Source: an uncultured Opitutia bacterium (GTDB taxonomy: Bacteria > Verrucomicrobiota > Verrucomicrobiia > Opitutales > UBA953). Taken from it: DNA of 15,568 bases. Both the position numbers and the translations under genes were made by a program. Shown here in pieces: positions 1-7,687 of the stretch. The notes beneath the pieces are model-generated. The model searched no databases, was not told the DNA's origin, and was given only the letters and a program-made list of their open reading frames with translations. The stretch is taken from assembly GCA_903868455.1 (NCBI GenBank), contig CAIPVK010000075.1, positions 1-15,568 of the forward strand, written 5' to 3'. Position 1 is the first letter of the stretch, and every line of letters starts with the position of its first letter.

Positions 1-1118
1 AGGCGCACGCCCTGGGCGATCTTGCCGGCGTCGATGGTGTGCACGTAGCCGCGCTTGGGGGCGGGCAGCTTGCGGATGAACTTGGCCTTGGGGAACTTGG
101 CGGGGTCGTCGATCCAGTCGGTCTTGCCGCCCTGGGCGCGGACCATGGCCTTGAACTTCTCGAGGGCGGAGCCGTCCTTGAGGTGGCGCTCGACGGCCTG
201 CTTGGCCGAGAGGGTGGAGCCGGCGACGCCGGCGAGGCGCACGACCTCCATGCCGAGCTTCATCACGAGGTCCTGAAGGTCCTCGGGACCCTCGCCCTTG
301 AGCAGGCGGACGGCCTCCAGGACCTCGAGGCCCGTGCCGACGGAGTCGCCGAGGGGCTGGTTCATGTCGGTCACGAGCGCGACGCACTTGCGGTTGAGCG
401 AGCGGGCGACGCGGGTGATGATGCGGGCGAGCTGCTTGGCCTGCTCGACGTCGCGGATGAAGGAGCCGTTGCCCCACTTGACGTCGACGACCAGGCCCTC
501 GCAGCCCTCGGCGAGCTTGCGCGAGAGGATGCTGCCCGTGATGAGCGGGAGCGAGGGGATGGTGCCGGTGCGCTGGCGCAGGGCGTAGAGGAGCTCGTCG
601 GCCGGGGCGATTTCGGCGGACTGCTCGGCGAGGACGCAGCCGACGCGCTCGAGCTGCGAGCGGAAGGCGTCGAGCGAGAGCTTGGTCTTCAGGCCGGGGA
701 TGGAGGCGAGCTTCTCGGTGGTGGAGATGACGTAGGACTCGTCCTTGCCGCTCATGCCGGGCATGATGACGCCGGCGGCGGCGCCGAAGGCGGCGAGGAC
801 CATCGAGGTCTTGTCGCCGACGCCGCCGGTGGAGACCTTGGAGATCTTGGGCTGGCTGAGGCGGTCGAGGTCGACGTACTCGCCGGAGAGGCGGAGCTCC
901 TCGGCGAAGCTGGCGGTCTCCTGGGCGGACATCTGCCGGAAGAAGATGGCCATCGCCAGGGCGGCCTGCTGGGCCTCGGGCATCTGGCTGTCCATCACCG
1001 AGTCCACGATGTAGCGGATCTCGTCGGCGGTGAACTCCCCACCATCGCGCTTCTTCTCGATGAGCGAGGTGTAGGAGGGCTTTTCCTTCTTCTTCAGATC
1101 GAGCAGTTTTTCGGCCAT
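1..1118 (-). CDS. deoA: Thymidine/pyrimidine-nucleoside phosphorylase, atypical, 3' end cut by window edge
   Basis: This is a cytosolic nucleoside phosphorylase of the thymidine phosphorylase family, which splits pyrimidine nucleosides with phosphate into base and (deoxy)ribose-1-phosphate for salvage. 372 residues are visible; the family is usually about 430-440, so some 60 are lost beyond position 1. The start is the ATG at 1118, giving an N-terminus MAEKLLDLKKK; no Shine-Dalgarno motif precedes it. Family landmarks are K94-V-S-T-G-G-V-G-D, S123, T133, R181, S196 and the run DVKWGNGSF. An ungapped +10 offset to E. coli DeoA (numbering from memory) puts Val95 at His85, Arg200 at Lys190, and KDESYVIS in place of the usual RGLGHTGG before T133. 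The fold call is secure, but the substrate may not be thymidine. It lies 140 nt after ribD on the same strand. Confidence 0.85.
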   Translation of the reverse strand, partial: MAEKLLDLKKKEKPSYTSLIEKKRDGGEFTADEIRYIVDSVMDSQMPEAQQAALAMAIFFRQMSAQETASFAEELRLSGEYVDLDRLSQPKISKVSTGGVGDKTSMVLAAFGAAAGVIMPGMSGKDESYVISTTEKLASIPGLKTKLSLDAFRSQLERVGCVLAEQSAEIAPADELLYALRQRTGTIPSLPLITGSILSRKLAEGCEGLVVDVKWGNGSFIRDVEQAKQLARIITRVARSLNRKCVALVTDMNQPLGDSVGTGLEVLEAVRLLKGEGPEDLQDLVMKLGMEVVRLAGVAGSTLSAKQAVERHLKDGSALEKFKAMVRAQGGKTDWIDDPAKFPKAKFIRKLPAPKRGYVHTIDAGKIAQGVR

Positions 1119-1206
1119 AAGATGTTGGAAAATCGCGGTTTGGGAAGAGGACGGTCCCCTCGGGGCGGACAACGCATCAAGCGAAGGCAACCCCAAAAGT
1201 CGAGCC

Positions 1207-1229
1207 AAAAACTCCGGGGCCGAGGCCGG
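1207..1229 (-). terminator. Weak candidate terminator after ribD
   Basis: In the 140-nt gap between ribD and the phosphorylase gene, the minus strand carries two CCGG blocks (1226-1229 and 1214-1217) that can pair across an 8-nt loop, followed by AG and five Ts (1211-1207). The stem is only 4 bp, so termination would be weak or partial. The rest of the gap holds no convincing promoter. Confidence 0.25.
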
Positions 1230-1258
1230 CGGCAGGTCCAAAGACTATCCTAAACCCT

Positions 1259-2359
1259 TCAAACAGAGGTTTTTGCGGAAACCCACCGTCCGAAATCCCC
1301 CCGATCGGACCCCAAAACCACGCTTTCCACGTCCTCCATCGGCAAGGGGTCGGGGAGCCAGGCCGTGGCGCAGGCATCCCCCTGCCCCTCCCCGGCCGTG
1401 TAGATGAGGCCGTGGTCGACCAGGCCCTCGCGGAGGAGCGCCTGACCCAACCCCGCCCCTGCCTCGACGAGCACGCCGACCCAGCCCTCGGCGGTGGCGC
1501 GGGCGAAGACGGCCGGCAGGAAGCCCTCGGACGGCAGGGGCCAGGCGGTGACGCCGCGGGAGGCGAGCCAGGCGGGGTAACCGGAGGGTGCCCGGGAGGG
1601 ATCGAAGGCGACCCGGGTCCGGGCCAGGTGGGCGTCGGAGAGGACCGCCAGCCGGTCGGCGCCGTGGAGACGCCCCGAGGGATCGATGACGAGGCGCCAC
1701 GGGCAGGTCTCGCCCTCCGGCAGGCGCGCGGTCAGGCGGGGGTTGTCGGCGAGCGCGGTGCCGGCGCCCACCGCGATGGCGGGGAAAAGGCGGCGCCAGC
1801 GCATCACGTCGGCCCGCGCGGCCTCGCCGGTGATCCAGCGGGCGCCGGGCAGCGGCGTCGTGCGCCCCGCGGCGTCGCGCCCCACCTTGAGGCAGACCAA
1901 GGCGCGGCGGCGCGTGATCCAATGGTTGAAGAGGACATTCAGGCGACGGCAGGCGGCCTCGGCCGCGCCCTCGGCGACGCGGACCTCGGCGCCGGCGGCG
2001 CGCAGGAGGTCGACGCCCCGACCGGCGTGGGCGGGGTTGGGGTCGAGCGTGCCGATGACGACGCGGCGGATGCCGGCGCGCAGCACGGCGTCGACGCACG
2101 GTGGCGTCCGGCCGTGCGTGCTGCAGGGCTCGAGCGTGACGTGCAGGACGGCGCCGGGAGCGGGCGCCCGGCCGAGCGCGCGCAGCGCGGCGACCTCGGC
2201 GTGGGCCTCGCCGGCGCGGGCGTGCCAGCCCTCGGCCACGACGCATCCGCCCTCCTCAAGGACCGCCCCGACCATCGGGTTGGGGTGGGTGTCGCCCCAG
2301 GCGCGGCGGGCGAGCTCGAGCGCGCGCAGGAGGTGGCGGTCGTCCGCGCCCCCCGGCAT
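1259..2359 (-). CDS. ribD: RibD: bifunctional riboflavin deaminase/reductase
   Basis: This 366-residue cytosolic enzyme performs two successive riboflavin steps: deamination of the diamino-pyrimidinone ribosylamino phosphate, then NADPH reduction of the ribosyl chain. The N-terminal deaminase domain (about 5-145) shows THPNPMVGAVL, the zinc site H53-A-E55 and C79/C88 in PCSTHGRTPPC. The C-terminal reductase domain (about 148-360) shows LKVGRDAAGR, RWITGEAAR and ALADNPRLTARLP. The ATG at 2359 lies 2 nt after the helicase stop and gives a normal RibD N-terminus; no Shine-Dalgarno motif precedes it, so translation probably depends on coupling. No other riboflavin gene is visible, and I saw no FMN riboswitch in the immediate upstream DNA, which is helicase coding sequence. 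Confidence 0.95.
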   Translation of the reverse strand: MPGGADDRHLLRALELARRAWGDTHPNPMVGAVLEEGGCVVAEGWHARAGEAHAEVAALRALGRAPAPGAVLHVTLEPCSTHGRTPPCVDAVLRAGIRRVVIGTLDPNPAHAGRGVDLLRAAGAEVRVAEGAAEAACRRLNVLFNHWITRRRALVCLKVGRDAAGRTTPLPGARWITGEAARADVMRWRRLFPAIAVGAGTALADNPRLTARLPEGETCPWRLVIDPSGRLHGADRLAVLSDAHLARTRVAFDPSRAPSGYPAWLASRGVTAWPLPSEGFLPAVFARATAEGWVGVLVEAGAGLGQALLREGLVDHGLIYTAGEGQGDACATAWLPDPLPMEDVESVVLGSDRGDFGRWVSAKTSV

Positions 2360-2361
2360 GC

Positions 2362-3546
2362 TCAGCGGTTGCGGCGGCGCGCCACGGGGGCGGCCTTGCC
2401 CGTCACGCTGAGGATGGGCTCGGAGTAGTAGCGGAAGCCCTCGAGCTTGCGGCGGGGGATGGGCTTGCCCAGGAGCTGCTCGATCTGCTGGAGCGGGTGG
2501 AGCTCGTCGGGCGAGAAGAGGGTGAAGGCCTCGCCCTCGGCGGAGGCGCGGCCGGTGCGGCCGATGCGGTGGACGTAGTCCTCGGGGTGCTCGGGGACGT
2601 TGTAGTTGATGACGTGGGTGACGCCGGTGATGTCGAGGCCGCGGCTGGCGATGTCGGTCGCCACGAGGATGGAGAGCTTGCCCGACTTGAAGTCCTTTAG
2701 GGCCTGGAGGCGCTCCGACTGCGAGCGGTCGGCGTGCATGGTGGCGACGGGCGTGCCGTGGCCCTCGATCCACTCCGCGATGCGGTCGGCGTCGCGCTTG
2801 GTGCGGGTGAAGACGATGACGGACTTGTACTCGGTCTGCTTGAGCAGGGCCAGCAGCAGGTCGTACTTCTGGAAGACGTCGACCGGGTAGAGGCTGTGGT
2901 CGACGGTCTCGGCGGCGGTCTGGCCGGTGCGGACGTCGACCGTCACGGGGTCGGTCAGGGCCCAGTTGGCGACCTTGCCCACGCGCTCGTCGGCGGTGGC
3001 CGAGAACAGGAGGGTCTGGCGCTGCTTGGGGCAGAGGCGGATGATGCGCGAGACGTCCTCGATGAAGCCCATGTCCAGCATGCGGTCGACCTCGTCGAGG
3101 ATGAGCACCTGGATGGCGTCGAGGCGGAGGATGCGCTGCTCCTGGAGGTCGAGCAGGCGGCCGGGGGTGGCGATGACGACGTCGACGCCGGCCTTGAGGG
3201 CCTCGGTCTGCGCGCCGTAGCCGACGCCGCCGTAGAGGAGCGCGGTGCGCGTGCCGAGGTGCTTGCCGTACTTGCGGAAGTTCTCGTCGACCTGCACGGC
3301 CAGCTCGCGCGTGGGCACGAGCACGAGGCAGCGGGGGGCGCCGCCGGCCGCGCCGAGGCGGGAGAGCGTGGGCAGGGCGAAGGCGGCGGTCTTGCCGGTG
3401 CCGGTCTGGGCGGCGCCGATCAGGTCGCGCCCGGACAGGACCACGGGGATGGCCTGCGCCTGGATGGGCGTGGGGTTGACGTAACCGCAGTCGGCGAGGG
3501 CGCGCTGCACGGGCTCGGAAAGGCCCAGTTCGGAGAAGGTCGGCAT
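2362..3546 (-). CDS. DEAD-box ATP-dependent RNA helicase, RhlE-like, with DEVD motif II
   Basis: This 394-residue ATP-dependent RNA helicase probably acts in ribosome assembly or RNA turnover. All superfamily 2 motifs are readable: Q motif in FSELGLSEP to PTPIQ, motif I AQTGTGKT (46-53), Ia PTRELA, Ib TPGRLLD, motif II DEVD (151-154), III SAT, IV VIVFTRT, V ATDIASRGLDI and VI HRIGRTGR. Motif II has Val153 instead of Ala. The protein ends soon after the helicase core with a short basic tail (ARRRNR), without the long RNA-binding extension of many RhlE proteins. The ATG at 3546 matches the family start (MPTFSELGLSEP); an in-frame GTG at 3630 would add 28 unrelated residues and is rejected. It forms a 2-nt-spaced pair with ribD. 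RhlE is the closest subgroup by eye. Confidence 0.95.
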   Translation of the reverse strand: MPTFSELGLSEPVQRALADCGYVNPTPIQAQAIPVVLSGRDLIGAAQTGTGKTAAFALPTLSRLGAAGGAPRCLVLVPTRELAVQVDENFRKYGKHLGTRTALLYGGVGYGAQTEALKAGVDVVIATPGRLLDLQEQRILRLDAIQVLILDEVDRMLDMGFIEDVSRIIRLCPKQRQTLLFSATADERVGKVANWALTDPVTVDVRTGQTAAETVDHSLYPVDVFQKYDLLLALLKQTEYKSVIVFTRTKRDADRIAEWIEGHGTPVATMHADRSQSERLQALKDFKSGKLSILVATDIASRGLDITGVTHVINYNVPEHPEDYVHRIGRTGRASAEGEAFTLFSPDELHPLQQIEQLLGKPIPRRKLEGFRYYSEPILSVTGKAAPVARRRNR

Positions 3547-3619
3547 CTGAATCGGGGGATAGTCAGCACGGGAGCGCCCGACAAAGGAAGGAAAAACGCC
3601 GGGCGAGCCCCCAATGGCG

Positions 3620-3648
3620 TTGACAGGCACCGCCGCATTCCCTCCATT
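3620..3648 (+). promoter_or_regulatory. Sigma-70-type promoter of tRNA-His
   Basis: A perfect -35 box TTGACA (3620-3625) is followed after 17 nt by TCCATT (3643-3648), a weak -10 match (T1, A4 and T6). Transcription from it would start near 3655, about 10 nt before the mature tRNA 5' end, which is the right geometry for a tRNA gene. The helicase gene diverges on the other strand. Confidence 0.5.
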
Positions 3649-3664
3649 CGAACCTCCCAGGGAC

Positions 3665-3742
3665 GGTGGCTGTAGCTCAGTTGGTTAGAGCACTGGATTG
3701 TGATTCCGGGGGTCGCGGGTTCAAGTCCCGTCAGCCACCCCA
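3665..3742 (+). tRNA. tRNA-His (anticodon GTG), CCA encoded
   Basis: A full cloverleaf can be folded. The acceptor stem pairs GTGGCTG (3666-3672) with CAGCCAC (3732-3738). The D arm is GCTC-AGTTGGTTA-GAGC. The anticodon arm is CTGGA-TTGTGAT-TCCGG with anticodon GTG, and the T arm is GCGGG-TTCAAGT-CCCGT. The histidine-specific extra G(-1) at 3665 faces C73 at 3739, the main identity element for histidyl-tRNA synthetase. The CCA end is genomically encoded (3740-3742). The gene stands alone, behind its own TTGACA promoter. Confidence 0.96.
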
Positions 3743-3748
3743 CCCTGC

Positions 3749-3766
3749 GGCGCCTCAGTGGGCGCC
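3749..3766. terminator. Hairpin between tRNA-His and the converging gene
   Basis: GGCGCC at 3749-3754 and again at 3761-3766 can pair across a 6-nt loop, 6 nt after the tRNA CCA end. The loop contains the TGA stop codon (3755-3757) of the minus-strand gene that converges on the tRNA. The position suits a two-way terminator, but neither strand has a T tract after the stem. Confidence 0.35.
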
Positions 3767-4267
3767 CTTGGACTTGAAGTAGGCCTCCAGCGCCGCGCCG
3801 ATGGCGCGCGTGACCTCGCCGTGCCGGGCCGCGAGCTCGGCGTCGAGGGCCTCGTCGCCGACCTGGGCGCCCTTGCGGAAGAGCCGGCCGCCGCTGAAGA
3901 GCTTCTGGGCGTACCAGGTCTGGCAGCGGTAGCGGTAGTGGTAGCCCGCGGGATAGGCGTTGAGCTCGACCGTCACCTGGTCGGCGGGGTACCACGGGAG
4001 CGCGCGGCGCAGCTCGGCGCGGACGAAACCCTCGGCCTCGGCGGAGGTGCACTTGATCGTGCTGTCCATGATCCGGCCGGCGCCCTCGTTGCCGAAGCCG
4101 TTGCTGTAGTTGTAGGTCATCCCGAAGAAGACCCCGGCCCGGACGCCGTTGAAGGCGGTGCCGGGGATGCCGAAGTAGAGCACCCCGAGGGTGACCAGGG
4201 GGACGACGATGAAGAGGACGAGGTTGAGGGCGGGGTTGCCCTTCTGGGACTGGAGCTTGACGGCCAT
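3755..4267 (-). CDS. Membrane-anchored protein of unknown function
   Basis: I do not recognise this 170-residue protein. After a short basic N-terminus (MAVKLQSQKGNP) comes one hydrophobic segment (about residues 14-34, LNLVLFIVVPLVTLGVLYFG). The remaining soluble part is rich in Tyr and Trp (NYSNGF, YHYRYRCQTWYAQ) with a charged helical C-terminus. It looks like an inner-membrane protein with an N-terminal anchor and a periplasmic domain. The ATG at 4267 puts the hydrophobic segment near the N-terminus; an in-frame TTG at 4306 would fall at the edge of the groEL terminator and is less likely. No Shine-Dalgarno motif is visible. It follows groEL on the same strand, but the terminator between them suggests separate or low-level read-through expression. 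It converges on tRNA-His. Confidence 0.75.
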   Translation of the reverse strand: MAVKLQSQKGNPALNLVLFIVVPLVTLGVLYFGIPGTAFNGVRAGVFFGMTYNYSNGFGNEGAGRIMDSTIKCTSAEAEGFVRAELRRALPWYPADQVTVELNAYPAGYHYRYRCQTWYAQKLFSGGRLFRKGAQVGDEALDAELAARHGEVTRAIGAALEAYFKSKGAH

Positions 4268-4301
4268 GGCGCGGAGGTTGCCCCCGGCCGCCGCCGGGGC
4301 G

Positions 4302-4334
4302 ACCAAAAAGAAGCGGCGCCCCGTGGGGCGCCGC
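4302..4334 (-). terminator. Intrinsic terminator of groES-groEL
   Basis: A perfect 10-bp inverted repeat, GCGGCGCCCC / GGGGCGCCGC (4313-4322 and 4325-4334), lies about 20 nt after the groEL stop. On the minus strand it is followed by TTCTTTTT. A GC-rich stem plus T tract is the classic rho-independent layout, and it is the clearest terminator in the window. Confidence 0.88.
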
Positions 4335-4355
4335 GCTTGGGGGCCTTCGACGGCC

Positions 4356-5990
<1,635 letters not shown>

Positions 5991-6024
5991 GTGGGTTGCG
6001 TTGGGTTGAGGTTGCGGAAGGGGT

Positions 6025-6330
6025 TCAGCCGACCACCGCGAGGATCTCCTCCTCGCGGAGCAGGATGTAGGTCTCGTCGCCCAGCTTGACCTCGGTGCCG
6101 GCGTACTTGCCGATGAGCACCTTGTCGCCGAGCTTCACGTCCCAGGCGACGGCCTTGCCGTCGGCGTCCTTCTTGCCGGTGCCGAGGGCGATGACGGTCG
6201 CCTCCTGGGGCTTCTCCTTGGCGGAGTCGGGGATGATGATGCCGCCCTTGATCTCCTCGGCTTCCTCCAGGCGCTGGAGGAGGACGCGGTCGCCCAGGGG
6301 CTTGACGGTGGGTTTGGTGGACTTGGCCAT
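6025..6330 (-). CDS. groES: GroES (Hsp10) co-chaperonin
   Basis: This 101-residue co-chaperonin caps the GroEL ring as a heptamer. It has VKPLGDRVLLQRLE, the mobile loop region EEAEEIKGGIIIPDSAKEKPQ that docks on GroEL, and the closing strand GDETYILLREEEILAVV. Length is normal (95-102 in the family). The ATG at 6330 is the natural start; the leader before it is a run of CA-rich sequence (ACACCCACACACACCCAAC) with no Shine-Dalgarno motif. It is the first gene of groES-groEL. No CIRCE inverted repeat, the usual HrcA operator, is present in the 236 nt upstream. Confidence 0.99.
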   Translation of the reverse strand: MAKSTKPTVKPLGDRVLLQRLEEAEEIKGGIIIPDSAKEKPQEATVIALGTGKKDADGKAVAWDVKLGDKVLIGKYAGTEVKLGDETYILLREEEILAVVG

Positions 6331-6364
6331 GTTGGGTGTGTGTGGGTGTTGGGTTGAGAGGTTC

Positions 6365-6376
6365 GGCCTCGCGGCC
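6365..6376. repeat. 12-mer GGCCTCGCGGCC, copy 1 (copy 2 at 6459-6470)
   Basis: The identical 12-mer occurs at 6365-6376 and 6459-6470, 94 nt apart, in the region between groES and the aminopeptidase gene. Each copy can fold into a GGCC-TCGC-GGCC hairpin with a four-base loop; copy 1 extends by another C-G pair. The function is unknown, and chance recurrence is possible in DNA this GC-rich. Confidence 0.55.
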
Positions 6377-6397
6377 GCATCGACCTACGCAAGAGGG

Positions 6398-6437
6398 ATG
6401 CCAAGTGGCGTAAGCCGGGGGATAAGGCAAATGCCAA
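6398..6437 (-). repeat. Two direct TTGGCAT repeats upstream of groES
   Basis: On the groES strand TTGGCAT occurs at 6437-6431 and at 6404-6398, 33 nt (about three helical turns) apart. TTGGCA resembles a -35 box, but only very poor -10 matches lie at the right distance, so these could equally be paired protein-binding sites. Confidence 0.4.
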
Positions 6438-6566
6438 AGGGAAAAGGCGCGAAATCGCGGCCTCGCGGCCCGTCGGCGCGCGAGGCGGGACAGCGTGTCA
6501 CACCCGACCTGTCCCACCCAACCCTTCCTTGCCACGGGAGCCCCCGGGACCAATGTCAGCCCTTCC

Positions 6567-7685
6567 ATGGATGCCCGCTACGCCCGATTGGCCGAGGTCC
6601 TGACCGGCTTCTCCACCCGCCTCAGGAAGGGGGAGACCGTGCTGATCGACGCCCACGACACCCCCGAGGCCTTCGTGGTGGCCCTGATCCGCGCCGCCCG
6701 CGAGCGCGGCGCGATCCCCCTCGTCCAGCAGCACCGCGCCCGGGTGAGCCGCGAGCTCGCCCTCGGCGCGACCCAGGAGCAGCTCGAGGTCCTGCGCGAC
6801 ACCGAGCTCTTCCGCATGCGCAAGGTCCAGGCCTACGTCGCCGTGCGCGGGTCGGATAACATCTTCGAGTCGAGCGACGTGCCCGCCGACCGGTCCAAGC
6901 TCGCCGCCAAGGTCCTGCGCCCCGTGCTCGACCACCGCGTCAACAAGACCAAGTGGGTCGTGCTCCGCTGGCCCACGCCCTCCATGGCCCAGCAGGCCAA
7001 GATGAGCACGGAGGCCTTCGAGGACTTCTACTTCCGCGTCTGCACGCTCGACTACGCCCGCATGGTCCCGGGCATGCGGGCGCTGGCCGAGCGCATGATG
7101 CGCGCGGACCAGGTCCACATCACCGGTCCGGGCACGGACCTCCGCTTCTCCATCAAGGGCATCAAGGCCATCCCCTGCGGCGGCGAGTACAACATCCCGG
7201 ACGGCGAGGTCTTCACCGCGCCGGTCAAGGACAGCGTGGAGGGCGTCCTGCAGTACAACTGCCCGACCATCTACCAAGGGACGTCGTTCGAGAACATCCG
7301 CCTCGTCTTCCGCAAGGGCCGCATCGTCGAGGCCACGGCCAACAACACCCGCCGACTCAACGAGATCCTCGATTCCGACCCCGGCGCCCGGTACATCGGC
7401 GAGTTCGCCCTGGGCTTCAACCCCCACGTGCTGCAGCCGATGCAGGACATCCTCTTCGACGAGAAGATCGCGGGATCCTTCCACTTCACCCCCGGCAAGT
7501 GCTACGAGATGACGGACAACGGCAACACCTCGGCGGTGCACTGGGACATGGTCTGCATCCAGCGGCCGGACTTCGGCGGCGGCGAGATCCGCTTCGACGG
7601 CGAGCTCATCCGCAAGGACGGCCTCTTCGTCCCCAAGCCGCTCCAGAAACTCAATCCCGCCTACCTCCTGGGCAAGTCCCGCTGA
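6567..7685 (+). CDS. M29-family metallo-aminopeptidase
   Basis: This 372-residue cytosolic peptidase of the thermophilic-type aminopeptidase family (M29, AmpS/AmpT) uses two metal ions to remove N-terminal residues from peptides. The expected ligands are all present: E214 in DGEVFTAP, E279 in IGEFALGFNPH, H306 in SFHFTPG, and H325/D327 in SAVHWDMV. The N-terminal domain (about 1-170) is the open alpha/beta domain of the family. The ATG at 6567 is chosen over an in-frame GTG at 6495 because it gives a compact start (MDARYARLAEVL) at usual family length; the 24 extra residues are Pro/Thr-rich and unlike coding sequence. No Shine-Dalgarno motif is seen and there is no signal peptide. It is 2 nt from the next gene, so the two are likely co-transcribed. 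Confidence 0.93.
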   Translation: MDARYARLAEVLTGFSTRLRKGETVLIDAHDTPEAFVVALIRAARERGAIPLVQQHRARVSRELALGATQEQLEVLRDTELFRMRKVQAYVAVRGSDNIFESSDVPADRSKLAAKVLRPVLDHRVNKTKWVVLRWPTPSMAQQAKMSTEAFEDFYFRVCTLDYARMVPGMRALAERMMRADQVHITGPGTDLRFSIKGIKAIPCGGEYNIPDGEVFTAPVKDSVEGVLQYNCPTIYQGTSFENIRLVFRKGRIVEATANNTRRLNEILDSDPGARYIGEFALGFNPHVLQPMQDILFDEKIAGSFHFTPGKCYEMTDNGNTSAVHWDMVCIQRPDFGGGEIRFDGELIRKDGLFVPKPLQKLNPAYLLGKSR

Positions 7686-7687
7686 GC

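Larger units (their letters stand above)
6331..6566. promoter_or_regulatory. Divergent control region of groES-groEL and the aminopeptidase operon
   Basis: This 236-nt non-coding stretch must hold promoters for groES (minus) and the M29 gene (plus). I find no CIRCE element, no good sigma-32-type promoter and no good sigma-70 pair. What can be seen are two copies of a 12-mer hairpin, two copies of TTGGCAT on the groES strand, and a small palindrome GGCAAATGCC (6426-6435). The part next to groES (6331-6360) is G/T-rich on the plus strand. Confidence 0.5.

Noticed and set aside
39..1253. A 404-codon open frame on the plus strand
   Set aside because: It is antisense to the clear nucleoside phosphorylase gene and has shadow-type composition.
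3547..3630. Longer helicase start at GTG 3630
   Set aside because: The added residues do not resemble the family N-terminus; the ATG at 3546 matches it exactly.
2734..3675. A 313-codon open frame on the plus strand
   Set aside because: It is antisense to the helicase gene, with low-complexity Asp/Gly/Val composition.
6331..6566. CIRCE (HrcA) operator upstream of groES
   Set aside because: I looked for TTAGCACTC-N9-GAGTGCTAA and relaxed forms on both strands and found none.
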